From assembly GCF_016808095.1 (NCBI RefSeq), contig NC_068977.1, positions 11,096,479-11,160,478 on the forward strand: a stretch of DNA of 64,000 bases. Reading direction: 5' to 3'. Shown here piece by piece: positions 57,201-64,000 of the stretch. The position numbers and the translations under genes are program-made. The DNA is from Vigna angularis (lineage: Eukaryota; Streptophyta; Magnoliopsida; Fabales; Fabaceae). The stretch's first letter is position 1; each line of letters opens with the position of its first letter. The notes beneath the pieces are model-generated. The model did no database searches and was not told the origin of the DNA. It was given only the letters and a program-made list of their open reading frames with translations.

Positions 57201-58223
57201 CAAGGCAGATCCAGCTTCAGCTCTTCAGAATAGTAAAGCTAAGAAGGCAAGAGAATATGCAGCAGCACTTTCAAATTTCAACACCACACGGACAGAACTC
57301 AACTTTTTCTTTCAGTATTATCTTTTATGCCAAAAATCATCAACAGAAAAAGAATATTCTTTCAGCAATCAAATTTTTCATTACTGCAGCTGACTTCTTT
57401 AGAAAAAAGTCAACTCCTTTATCCCTTCCTCTTTAACTCCGCAGCCGTCATTACAATTCCCCAAAATTACCCTTTACCTTCAAGAAAACAGAACCTTCCT
57501 TAGATCACCTTTTTCCTTCATATCCACCACAGAAACACTAACCATTACCAATTTCAATTCCAACTCCAACTCCAACCACAAAGCAATATCATCTAAAACT
57601 CGGGAAAGCAAATCAAGAATATTCAATTGAAGCTTAATCAAAGAAATTCCTCCAGATGCTTAATATAGCAAAATAATAATTAATTCTCTAAAGAAAAACA
57701 ACTCAACACTTCAATTATTAAAGTTAAAAAGGCCAACCAATTAAATACAGCACAGAACATTATCGTTCCTCCAAGATCATTGCAGACAACAAATTAATGC
57801 AAACAACATCCAAACAAATTAAAACCAAACACAGCAGCATTAACATCAAGCTGAATTTACTATTTTTTTAAAAGGAAATTATTAAAACTAAAAAGGGGAA
57901 GAGTACCCCATAACATTGAGGCGAAGCCTGTTGCTCAATTCGACGAAAAGTTCGAACATTTGGCCCAAATCGGCAGCATTACCGTGAGAATAGAGCATGG
58001 TGGAGGTGGGTCTATGGTACTTAACGTACACCGCCACGATTTCGTTACCTCGGCGCGTCCGAAGCTTGAGCACGTCCACGTTGTCCTTGATCGGCACCTC
58101 GGGAATGACAAGCCTCGGCGGCCCAGATTCTGCACCACTCTCGGCGGCGACCACCGTGTAAGATGGCGGCTGCGGCGGGAAGAACGCGAACTTGGCAGCG
58201 ATCGAGGAAGTGACTCCGCCCAT
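36076..58223 (-). CDS. ABHD17-type alpha/beta hydrolase, five exons, 16.4-kb intron 2
   Basis: Exons on the minus strand are 58223-57907, 54617-54581, 38149-37913, 37826-37779 and 36486-36076. Introns of 3289, 16431, 86 and 1292 bp are all GT/AG and phases agree. The CDS is 1050 nt, or 349 residues. The protein begins [20 protein letters not shown] and then follows the plant ABHD17 pattern: [26 protein letters not shown] and YGQSVGSGP. The nucleophile elbow Ser is at 152, Asp217 lies in GTADEVVD and His246 in GGGHCNLE, forming the Ser-Asp-His triad. The C-terminal 100 residues are charged, Ser/Lys/Glu-rich and probably disordered, ending FRRRKGLVW. Animal ABHD17 proteins remove palmitate from membrane proteins. 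The plant substrate is unknown, and the animal N-terminal cysteine cluster is absent here. The ATG at 58223 is the first in frame, next to the family's N-terminus. Intron 2 carries nested transposons, and the 37-nt exon 2 lies isolated between the two large introns. Confidence 0.93.
36619..36997 (+). mobile_element. TRIM (miniature LTR element) in intron 4
   Basis: Direct terminal repeats lie at 36619-36738 (120 bp, TGTTGAAAG...TTAACA) and 36876-36997 (122 bp, TGTTTTGGAAG...TTAACA). Immediately after the first LTR comes TGGTATCAAAG (36739-36749), the initiator-Met-tRNA primer site with one change. A purine-rich GTGAGAGGG precedes the second LTR. Flanking 5-mers are GGAAC and GGAGC (one mismatch). 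The whole element is 379 bp with no coding capacity. It lies opposite to the host gene's direction. Confidence 0.88.
38150..39956. other. Start of intron 2 (3' part), AT-rich
   Basis: This is non-coding intron DNA next to exon 3. It holds a TA microsatellite at about 39239-39270. No element with borders is recognised. The conspicuous frame at 37975-38181 on the plus strand is the shadow of exon 3. Confidence 0.5.
39957..41790 (-). pseudogene. hAT transposase relic, copy 1 (minus)
   Basis: Broken frames on the minus strand follow a plant hAT transposase of the BED/DUF659 kind. Near 41770-41560 there is a BED-finger-like region homologous to copy 2. At 40870-40690 it reads [20 protein letters not shown] and [18 protein letters not shown]. 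At 40341-40200 it reads [40 protein letters not shown] and MVKDE. At 40110-40060 it reads [16 protein letters not shown]. Stops and frameshifts abound and the C-terminal dimerisation region is missing. It lies head-to-head with copy 2 about 700 bp away. Confidence 0.75.
43235..44500 (+). mobile_element. Ty1/copia fragment inside hAT copy 2
   Basis: A gag zinc knuckle reads [14 protein letters not shown] at 43904-43945 (CX2CX4HX4C). A protease-like region follows at about 44040-44250 ([18 protein letters not shown], then [20 protein letters not shown] and [16 protein letters not shown]). A pre-integrase piece [16 protein letters not shown] lies at about 44412-44460. Reverse transcriptase is absent. 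The hAT similarity breaks off before about 43235 and resumes near 44505, so this segment is the insertion; exact borders and target duplication were not resolved. Confidence 0.7.
45289..46744 (-). mobile_element. Deleted chromovirus-type LTR element nested in hAT copy 2
   Basis: On the minus strand, the 5' LTR is 46744-46467 (278 bp, TGTTAGGATATAG...CCTATCA). The primer site is TGGTCCAACCTGCCGGAT (46464-46447), then gag from about 46420: [68 protein letters not shown], then in another frame [20 protein letters not shown] and [15 protein letters not shown]. Pol is wholly missing: the sequence jumps to the last 150 bp or so of the 3' LTR (about 45437-45289). A perfect 5-bp target duplication GAAGT flanks it (45284-45288 and 46745-46749), so one internal deletion removed pol and the start of the 3' LTR. 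Confidence 0.9.
47041..48129. repeat. Intron DNA with a partial segmental repeat flanking the chromovirus
   Basis: About 47385-47545 (gatataatgattgtg, aatttcataaagtttgtagga, tctcttttcgatcttgaataagatcttgattttgattacc) is similar to the interrupted stretch 48030-48129 plus 54003-54063. The similarity suggests a duplication that predates the chromovirus insertion. A purine run GGGGGGAGGGGGGAGGAGA near 47818-47836 resembles a polypurine tract, but no LTR could be attached. The 83-residue frame at 47593-47844 has repeated ARGA/KEARGA-like phrases and no known domain. Confidence 0.4.
48130..48792 (+). repeat. 5' LTR
   Basis: 663 bp from TGTTAGGGCC to CGTAACA. The first third (48170-48400) has a run of related GGACGA(A/G)CG(T/C)CC words, partly palindromic and rich in CpG, which may be U3 regulatory repeats. 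An AATAAAG polyadenylation-like signal lies near 48719. By eye there are no differences from the 3' LTR. Confidence 0.97.
48795..48812 (+). other. Primer binding site, tRNA-Tyr type
   Basis: TGGTCCGACCTGCCGGAT starts two bases after the 5' LTR. Its reverse complement ATCCGGCAGGTCGGACCA equals, from memory, the T-arm/acceptor end plus CCA of plant tRNA-Tyr(GUA). The deleted element at 45289-46744 has the same site with one base different. Confidence 0.8.
48836..49531 (+). CDS. Chromovirus gag, N-terminal part, ended by an amber stop
   Basis: 231 residues from an ATG 24 bases after the primer site ([20 protein letters not shown]). It contains the plant chromovirus gag core: [54 protein letters not shown] and [15 protein letters not shown]. 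The frame ends at TAG 49529-49531, and the downstream frame is in the same register. The zinc knuckle lies beyond the stop, so the stop cuts gag itself and does not mark the gag/pol border. The deleted relative at 45.3-46.4 kb shows the same gag core. Confidence 0.9.
   Translation: MEGRLNAVEGRMETLEISMGGLESAVQELVRVLGERGRRDDGHLDGSQGSVNGRRTDEEERVGSGVEGGHREEQPSWRRRVELPVFEGSEPMNWIYRADKFFELQGVPEEEKLRLAYISMEGIAGHWFRFWREKARNRSWAGLKEALVIRFGGKNRGTVFERLASCKQTGSVGDYIQEFEVLVGQAEKIPEAQLMGYFMAGLQEGIRNQLRLLDPKEFMDVMRLARDVEAF
49544..52963 (+). CDS. Chromovirus zinc knuckle, protease, reverse transcriptase, RNase H and integrase
   Basis: An open frame of 1139 codons in the same register as gag, without its own convincing start (the first codon is GTG). 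In order: nucleocapsid knuckle [14 protein letters not shown] (about 74-87); protease active site IDSG (Asp148); reverse transcriptase with [10 protein letters not shown] and FFDDILVYS (Asp500, Asp501); RNase H ECDASGRG (Asp646); integrase HHCC zinc finger (HTTQTGGH...CLVCQQH); and a DDE core at Asp908, Asp968 and Glu1004 with 35 residues between the last two. All catalytic residues are present. The last roughly 35 codons are out of frame because of a 13-bp tandem duplication at 52843-52868. Confidence 0.93.
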   Translation: MSGGIVSKGPTWGKPSSAVARVDTSRHNQNRTGTVDKEGGPRREGERTFSNAQGRNVRDLPYAEYVKRREEGKCFRCGGPFGPGHRCPERGLRMLILAEDEEPGGEEEVEVELEQMELSALSAGGLTQPRTMKLHGQIGTKQVLILIDSGVSHNFISRDLVEELALPVVDTPPYRVSLGDGQRKETKGCCEAVTIHMGAVVIQERFHLFELGGVDVILGVEWLAKLGEVVINWGQLTMAYVQAGRQMTIKGDPTLTRSLVEPAALLKMKEVEVWLLMWELGKTETEEGQRPYVQEKDTFGPELTRKQTLDIMQILERYADVFHEPNSLPPDRGMTHQIPLKEGTDPVNVRPYRYPHVMKGEIEKQVAEMLKAGVIRPSNSPYSSPVILVKKKDGSWRFCVDYRALNRATVPDKFPIPLIEELLDELRGAKYFSKVDLKSGYHQIRMRAGDIEKTAFRTHQGHYEFMVMPFGLTNAPATFQSAMNKLLQPYLRRFVLVFFDDILVYSRTWGEHLEHVGTVLRELVANGWVANRKKCEFGRTQIGYLGHRISEEGVEMDEDKVRAVLEWEKPKTVKALRGFLGLTGYYRRFVKDYGKIARPLTDLLKKGQFAWTEQAEEAMLNLKKAITTAPVLILPDFNQPFHIECDASGRGIGAVLMQGKQPIAFFSKALSEGSLGKSIYEKELMALVLAIQHWRPYLLGQRFVVHTDQRSLKYLLEQRITTQNQQNWLAKLLGYDFEIVYKSGVTNKVADALSRKDEDELQEEKELTVIARPYWQDFREILEEVEEDEELRKVIDDLKKDPNSHPSFTLENERLHYKGRLVLSARSAWVPKLIAEFHTTQTGGHSGVYRTYRKVAQSLYWVGMKKAVTEFVASCLVCQQHKYLTSSPQGLLQPLPIPNAIWEEISMDFIVKLPKSRGYDAVLVVVDRLSKYGHFLPLKHPYSARTIAEIFVREIVRLHGVPLSIVSDRDPLFLSNFWKELFKLQGTHLRMSTAYHPESDGQTEVINRILEGYLRCFCSEQPKGWSIVLPWAEYWYNTSYQESAKCTPFETVYGRPPPSLHRFVPGETLVEAVNQELQTRDEALRQLKFHLARAQELMARQADKAGRQGKEAVPSTGGRLGISENSTSPPNVDVVHRTI
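52893..53564 (+). CDS. Chromovirus integrase tail and chromodomain, frame-shifted, running into the 3' LTR
   Basis: This is the continuation of pol in another frame after the 13-bp duplication. It holds the GDWVYLKI module, [34 protein letters not shown], then a chromodomain-like segment ([11 protein letters not shown]...[19 protein letters not shown]...[12 protein letters not shown]). The frame does not stop at the LTR border (53336). It continues 76 codons into U3, giving an Arg/Glu-rich tail with DER repeats, and stops at TAA 53562-53564. The ATG at 52893 is only the first Met of the frame and is not a natural start. Confidence 0.85.
   Translation: MGDWVYLKIRPHRQTSMSSIVQSKLAARYFGPFLVIQQVGAVAFKLQLPDSARIHPVFHASQLKKAVGDHRVEQELPIDLEVDEPSPRPVRVLDKRQVQQGGDERQEVLVEWQEGGPDGATWEDALTIQDQYPDFNLEDKVDLQGVGNVRAWRVYERRRYRRNRGEDERLEQEGNRAVANERYEQEMTRSEDERPQREEDERARRQGVRTSAQGEQGADERPQ
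53323..53332 (+). other. Polypurine tract
   Basis: AGGGGGTGGG lies three bases before the 3' LTR start at 53336. This is the expected place for the plus-strand primer, interrupted by one T. It overlaps the chromodomain reading frame. Confidence 0.75.
53336..53998 (+). repeat. 3' LTR
   Basis: 663 bp, TGTTAGGGCC to CGTAACA, with the same length and by eye the same sequence as the 5' LTR. It is followed directly by the CAATC target duplication. Its first 229 bp are also read as coding by the pol-chromodomain frame. Confidence 0.97.
54064..54230 (+). pseudogene. Ty1/copia polyprotein 3' end fragment
   Basis: CAC ATT CTT ... at 54075-54128 reads [17 protein letters not shown] followed by a stop. 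It matches the end of copia RNase H (H(V)PS--QIADI-TKPLS). Purine-rich AACTTAAGGGGAAG (about 54184-54197) may be the polypurine tract. No LTR or upstream polymerase is attached. Confidence 0.6.
54618..57906. other. Intron 1 of the ABHD17-like gene, with LTR-like debris
   Basis: No coding signal. About 56030-56198 read on the minus strand starts TGTTAGGAGTCCCACATTGAG and resembles the start of TRIM or other legume LTRs, but no second repeat was found. The last roughly 700 bases before exon 1 are A/C-rich and otherwise unremarkable. Confidence 0.4.
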
Positions 58224-58360
58224 GGCGGCGATGATTCATAAAGGCCGCGCGTGACGGCGGTGGGGCGGCGCGTGAGCCTTGAAAATTGTGCTGTTATTGG
58301 TGTTGGTGCTGGTGTGGAGTGTATTATATTATAAGACTTACTTTTTGAATTTCAACTTCT

Positions 58361-58363
<3 letters not shown>

Positions 58364-58391
<28 letters not shown>
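58364..58391. repeat. (GA)n tract in the probable 5' leader of the ABHD17-like gene
   Basis: About 28 bases of GA dinucleotides, read as (CT)n in the gene's own direction, 140-170 bases upstream of its ATG. CT-rich leaders are common in plant mRNAs. Confidence 0.85.
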
Positions 58392-58394
<3 letters not shown>

Positions 58395-58450
58395 AAGAGA
58401 CTGTTCAGTGTTGGTGGTGTATTTTGTCGACTCAGCTTTGCTGTTTTTGC

Positions 58451-58456
58451 TTTATA
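58451..58456 (-). promoter_or_regulatory. Candidate TATA box of the ABHD17-like gene
   Basis: TATAAA on the minus strand (58456-58451), 228 bases upstream of the ATG and just upstream of the CT-rich leader. This is the best TATA match at a sensible distance, but initiation was not demonstrated. Confidence 0.45.
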
Positions 58457-59293
58457 CATGGGATGGAAAACAACAACAACGTTACTCGTACGTACCTCGG
58501 TAACTATAATAACGTATGTAGGTACGTGTAAGTAACCACTATTATGTATCCGTAAATGTTGTACCTGTTCTTATCTTCTCGCAAATTGTTATTGTTATCA
58601 TATCATCTGTTCTCTCCTCTCTCTCCTCACAGCTTCAGGTTGGTATCATATCATGTGTCATACCAAACCCAACACTCTCACTCCAATCTTAAACTTAAAT
58701 ATGTTCATCACTTCTGCCTAATTTCATTGTTCGGTGATTAACTTGTTTAATTAGGTGATTTCCATGTTTGGTTTTTTCCATATTAGAAAATATTAATTTG
58801 GTTTTACTTTTGTTATTAGAAAAATTGGATTCAATAGTTATTTTGATTTTAATTTATAATTATTTAATATGGTTTTTCAATTTTTCTTTCTCTTAAAAAA
58901 TAAGTTAATATGACTTTTTTGTTAGGAGAATATGTGGCATGGTATAAATCCAAGTATATTAGATAAGCCGACTCACTTTTATGTCACATTATCATTTATT
59001 TTATCATGTTATTATTCTCTAAATAACAATATTAATTTAATAAAAGAGCTAAATTAACTCTTTCGACAAAAAAATTATGTTAAATAATTTCAATAAAATT
59101 TAGGACAAAAAGATTATTAAACTTAGATTTAAAAATGTACTAGTGTGTTTCTTTTATTTTTCGTTTTATTTATTTTCATCCATTACTTTTACTACCGAGC
59201 ATCTCTTCCCATTTAGTAAATTGTTAGAAGTAAATTTTAAGTATAACTTAATTCCACAAAACCATAGACTCTAACCATGGTTCTGATATACCA
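58457..59293. other. Spacer upstream of the ABHD17-like gene
   Basis: This region may include distal promoter DNA. No gene is supported; the frame at 58556-58741 is short and has no domain. Just before the TRIM LTR, 59250-59293 resembles the internal, primer-site side of a TRIM. Confidence 0.35.
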
Positions 59294-59432
59294 TGTTAGA
59301 AGTGGACTTTAAGCCTAATTCAATCTCACAAAACCGGTTTGTAGGGTGATATTTGCACTCACTTATAAAATATGAATTGGTCTTATAAAATATGAATTGG
59401 TCTTATCTCTAGTCGATATGGGACTTCCAACA
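59294..59432 (-). mobile_element. TRIM LTR, second copy
   Basis: 139 bp homologous to the LTRs at 36619 and 36876 (minus strand TGTTGGAAGTCCCATATCGAC...CTTAAAGTCCACTTCTAACA). Adjacent, in minus orientation, is TGGTATATCAGAACC, a primer-site variant with an insertion. The TATA-bearing 20-bp phrase ttataaaatatgaattggtc is duplicated inside the LTR. No partner LTR is visible. Confidence 0.75.
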
Positions 59433-59506
59433 CAAATAAATTTTAGGAATTAGAATTTCTGGACGCAATTTTTAAGTATATAATGGCTTCGGTTGTTTCC
59501 AATTTT

Positions 59507-59659
59507 ATATTTTTCATAATCAAAGTAAGAGTGTATATTTGATATCGACATAAAATTGTAAAAGTTTGATGTAATTTTTTTAATATTTTTCATAATCAAA
59601 GTAAGAGTGTATATTTGATATCGACATAATTGTAAAAGTTTGATGTAATTTTTTTAATA
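59507..59659. repeat. 76-bp tandem duplication
   Basis: Two consecutive copies (59507-59582, 59583 to about 59659) share cataatcaaagtaagagtgt, atatttgatatcgacat and gtaaaagtttgatgtaattt. They differ by a 2-base indel, so the event is fairly recent. Confidence 0.85.
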
Positions 59660-60728
59660 TTCAACCATAATTACTTTTACGAAAAAAAAAATTAAAAATA
59701 AATGCTTAATTTTAATAGTAACTAATATGTAAATCAAAGGCGTGATTTCACTCAATAACACGTTAATAGTTAGTATTCAATACTGACTTGATACGCATTT
59801 AAAGGAAATTAATTATATCCTACAAGAGTTGAATTTGTAAAAAGGAAACTGAGTTGTGCAAAGTAAAAAATTACTAATTAAAACGATGTTTAAAGAAACA
59901 CCTACTTTTAGTTTTTCAGGTGTTGAAGAGTGTTACATGGATAAGAAACTCATGAAAAACTTTGAAAAATATGTAACTGTAGATTTATTTTTTTTTTAAA
60001 AAAATTCTGACCTATTTAATAAACCATACAGTTGATTTACCATCGCTTTGATATTTTATAAAATCAATTACAAAAAATTACTTTTATAGAAGTAATCAAA
60101 AATTAAAATTAACATATTATTTTAAGCTAAATTTATTATACATGATAAGTTATAATTATATTATTTTCTTATAGCATTGTAATTAGACGATAGTGTATGC
60201 ACTATTTACTCCAAATATTAATTTTAATTGAAACACAATTTAACTGAATAATTTTAAATTAAGCAACTTAAAATCTACAAAATTTTAAATTTCGTTTAAA
60301 CCTACACTACCATACATTGTGCCTTAGTTGGACCAAAATAATTGAAGTTATTTAATTATTCCAATCTCAACTGTGTAATTTATGTATAGCTTAATGTCTC
60401 ATGCTAATCCAAATAAAATAAAAATGTATTCTTGAAAAAGTCAATCATAATGTAGTTTATATATATTTGGCATAGGATGAAACCCTTCGTATAATTTCCT
60501 TTTCAGTTATTCTCTAAATAGTTTAAGGTATTCTAAATTATATTAAATTGTCTTGAAGTTATTGAATAAAACAAACATAATATTCAATTTTTAAAGCCAT
60601 GAATTATCAGAAACACAAACAGGTTAGACGATATAATTCTTGAAAATAAAATGTGTGAGGATTTAAATTAGTTGATATCTTATTATCAATTTGTTCATTA
60701 CATCATTAATAATAATTACTAACGTACA

Positions 60729-60777
<49 letters not shown>

Positions 60778-63123
60778 TACCCTTACCTAAAAGTATTTTA
60801 AAAATCTTCAAAAGGATAATATAAACATTACATTTATAAGAGGAACAACAAAAAGTAAGAATACATATATGCATTCTACTCTAACATTCTTAAAGGTTTT
60901 GCAACATTATTGTTATGCCCCGTAACTATATGTAAGTCATCTACTCATGTATAACATGCGGTCATCACAGTAGATATCATGATACTATAGAAACAAATGG
61001 TAGCTAGTAAAAATTTAACAATATTACATATAACAATTCACCATTAACTCAAAATATACAATTTGCATTCAAAATCAAAAGTCTATCACACAGCACAACC
61101 CTTTTGATTCAACCCTTAAAATCAAAAGTCTATCACACAGTACAACCCTTTTGATTCAACCCTTATGACTCAATATAACATAATAATTTGGAAGACCAGT
61201 ATAATGAATAGATTGAGAGACTTTACACTTGTCATAACTCACTTCCGCTTGTAATGAATAGGACCTACACTCACTCTCGAGTATGACCAAGATAAATTCC
61301 TTAAATCTACAAGGTCTTATCCTTTTTCATATTAAAGTTTCAAATTGTAGGAATCTATTTCAATTCTCACAACCAAATATCTTCCTTTACATAAGTCTGA
61401 TAATAGAAAAGTCAATATAGTTTCTATATGAAATATTTTTTAATACACCTCCTATCATTATATCAATGTAGTACTATCTCCTTAAGAGTTACTACATTCA
61501 CGACATCCACACAAAAACACATAATCTGAAATAGACATGAATTTGAGAGAGAAAGGAAGAACAAAAATTAGTTCAGAAAGAGAAAGAAGGAAAACGGAAA
61601 AGAAGATAAGACTGATAGTGTTCTTTTTTCTTGCTTTCTTTTATTCTTACATGTCACAATATGTCATTCAAAATCTTTAATACATAGTAGTTTTATTATG
61701 TGATTAATTTTTAAGCTCTTAAAAAAAATAATAAGAAGAATATAAGATTATTTGAGTACATTAAACTTCAATTGTTCTTATTACAAATTTGTTTAATACT
61801 TGTAAGAAGAACTTTATTATATTAGTTTAAAAGTTGGTTAATTACCTTGGCAATGGAAGAATAGGTATACACCGTCTATTGTATACAATGTCTTATTAGG
61901 ATAAGGTTTTGAATATACTATGTTTGTCATAAGTTAATTATGTCATATAATTTATACAATATTGTTTTTAATAAAGATTTTTTTATAGTAAAATGACAAG
62001 GTAACTTGTAAGCGAATTATTGTATTAAAGGATTTCTTGTCTCGTTTCTTATGTCTACCAAAAAATGGTTAATTCCAATATAAGAAGTGTTGTCATGCTT
62101 TCTTAAGGTTAATCACAAAGCTGTAAAAACATGATCTCATAAATGTTGTTCCATGTTGCCATTTAAAGACAATATGTTTTTGAAGCATGTATAAAAGAAA
62201 AGAAAATCAAAACATGTTTACAAAGTAAGAATAGTTTATATAGAAAGTGTTAGAATAAAGTTCAACTGACACTATATTTGATTTTGACTATGTCTAATAA
62301 CAAATTATGAAAAACATTTTTCTTATATAACTTTTCCTTATAAGTTTTCATTTGGACAAACGATTAGTATACATAGATTAAAGCATTCCATGATACACAT
62401 TAAACATTTATAAATGCATATTCCATGCGTTTAGGGAATGTTCATCCCTTTATTTATACAAGAGGATCTTACAATGGAGTATCTAAATGAAAGATCTATT
62501 GAAGAATACTTTGGATTTTTAGTCCGGAGTGACTATGTTGGATCAAACATTTGCCTCTTGGCCAAAAGTTATATCTAATAGTTAAGGTGAAATTCTTTTT
62601 TACTTAAAAGTGTAACGATCCACACACTACGATTTGATTGTGACTTGACTCACTTAACCTATGTCACGAGACAATTGGTTCACCTTACAATAGTGAAGTA
62701 TCCAAATAATATGTTGATTTTAATTGACATTAGTTGTGCTTCAAACAATATTGTACTTGTAACTTGTAAAACTAATTTCCAGGGTGAACCTCAATTAATT
62801 GATTAAGTATTGGACATAATTTGTGTTATTAGACAAATCAATATAAAAATTAAAAAGTAAATATTTCTTTCTCTTATTCTTATCTATTGAATATTATTGC
62901 ACCACATTAACAAAAGAAGGAGAGATTAAGAACTAATTTTTAAAAATATTTTTGATAAATTGTTTGTCAACTTAAAACCATTGGATTGTTTGATATTTGA
63001 CTATACATTTCAAAAATCTTAAAAAGTTTTAAAATACAAGTCAAACATTCCTTCTTGTCATTATTTATACACGAGACAATAAGTCAAAGTTTTATAGTTT
63101 ATCCCAAGCTTCCACATATGAAT
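59660..63123. other. AT-rich spacer with microsatellite
   Basis: No gene is recognised. A (TA)n microsatellite occupies about 60733-60772. The phrase ttatgccccgtaactatatg (60914) and the following kilobase look repeat-derived but could not be assigned. Confidence 0.4.
61071..61164. repeat. 47-bp tandem duplication
   Basis: Two consecutive units (61071-61117, 61118-61164) share aaaatcaaaagtctatcaca, cag-acaaccc and ttttgattcaaccctta and differ by one base. Confidence 0.9.
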
Positions 63124-64000
63124 CACTAGTACAAAAACAGCGTATAACGTCACGCGTTCAACGTCCAACCACTGAATAGCCAACGTTAAAAATGAGCGGT
63201 GGCATTTTTGTAAATAAATGTAATTATTAAACGTCGTTTAGAATTGTAATTCGACGTAAAAGGATATAAAACATCGAATGTCCTTTAAATTCGACGTCAA
63301 AAGATCAGTGAATTAAATAAAAATTTGAGCGGGAGATTGAAAATTCATTCACTTTATCTTAGCGCGCGATACCCTCTTCTCTTCTCAAACTTTTCTCAAA
63401 CGAAGTTTGACGAGCATCACATGTAATCTTTCTTTCATTTGATACAAATGCATGTTAATTAACTACTTTATGTATGATTTTTGTTTGTTTTAACCGATTA
63501 TTTTCGTGCTCTTGTCCTTCATAGGCGCATTCTGTTTTCTCTCTCATTGGTGACGAAACTTTATTCCGATGAACCCACCTTTAGAAGGTTAGTTTTCGTT
63601 TTCGTTTTTGTTTCGAAGAACTTATGTTTTGAACTTGTTTGTTGTTTTTTTTTGTTCAATTTGTTTGTTGTTGTTGTTTGGTTGAACTTGTTTGTTGTTG
63701 TTTGATTGAACTTGTTTGTTGTTGGTTATTATTGTTTGTTGTTGATACTACACTACACGTTCAAAGTTCATGCTTTATAAAATACCAAAAACTGAAATTT
63801 GTTGTTTTTCTACTTTTCAGATTTCGTGGAGTTGTAAAAAAGATCACAATTAATTAAAAAAAATTGATTAACGTCGAATATGGAAAAAATTCGACGTTAA
63901 CGTTAACGTCGTATATTGAGAAAATTCGACGTTAATTTAACGTCGAATTTTTTAAATTCGATGTCAATTTAACGTTTCCTGATATGACGTCGTTTGCGAT
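63124..64000 (+). mobile_element. CACTA element, second copy, cut by the window end
   Basis: It begins CACTAGTACAAAAACAGCG at 63124 and is collinear with 8497 onward. Shared landmarks are the acgtccaacca block, the gcgggag...attcattcactttatctta block, the catgtaatctttctttcatt block and the attccgatgaacccacc block. The right subterminal region (63860-64000) is again rich in TTCGACGTTAA/ACGTC words. The right terminus lies outside the window. The frames at 63481-63705 and 63639-63857 are low-complexity (CCCC, VVVV) and not supported. Confidence 0.8.

Overview
This is an AT-rich, repeat-dense stretch of a dicot nuclear genome. Intron-bearing plant genes, several classes of LTR retrotransposon and CACTA, Mutator-like and hAT relics all point to a plant. 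Short LTR (TRIM-like) and LTR families of a type I associate with legumes make a legume, perhaps Phaseoleae, the best guess; this is inference and not proven by the sequence.

Only three host genes can be supported, and each was assembled by hand from exons with GT/AG borders and matching codon phase. (1) Minus strand, 5860 to 4657: four exons for a 134-residue, highly charged small protein of unknown function. (2) Plus strand, 17289 to 21413: three exons for a 278-residue sterol C-5(6) desaturase (STE1/DWF7 type) with all three histidine boxes. (3) Minus strand, 58223 to 36076: five exons for a 349-residue ABHD17-type alpha/beta hydrolase with an intact Ser-Asp-His triad. Its second intron is 16.4 kb and is packed with nested transposons.

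Layout. 1-4.6 kb: AT-rich spacer. 4.6-5.9 kb: small gene. 6.9-12.6 kb: nested repeats, with two copies of a gypsy-type LTR, a 45-bp minisatellite, a complete CACTA element with 3-bp target duplication, and another insertion inside the second LTR. 15.0-16.7 kb: Mutator-like element with long terminal inverted repeats. 17.3-21.4 kb: sterol desaturase. 22.5-28.5 kb: copia, Athila-like and other gypsy debris. 28.5-36 kb: mostly featureless AT-rich DNA with a SINE-like piece and a CACTA-like end. 36-58.2 kb: ABHD17-like gene. A TRIM sits in its intron 4. Intron 2 holds two head-to-head hAT relics, a copia fragment, a deleted chromovirus and a young chromovirus (48130-53998). 58.5-64 kb: spacer with a TRIM LTR, short tandem duplications and the start of a second CACTA copy.

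The most informative element is the chromovirus at 48130-53998. It has two 663-bp LTRs that read as identical, a perfect 5-bp target duplication, and a primer binding site matching the 3' end of plant tRNA-Tyr. Yet its single reading frame carries an amber stop inside gag and a 13-bp tandem duplication that shifts frame before the chromodomain. It therefore looks recently copied but coding-defective. No CRISPR, operon or prokaryotic system is present. I did not find a convincing undescribed biological system; the notable observations concern transposon biology and one overlooked small gene.
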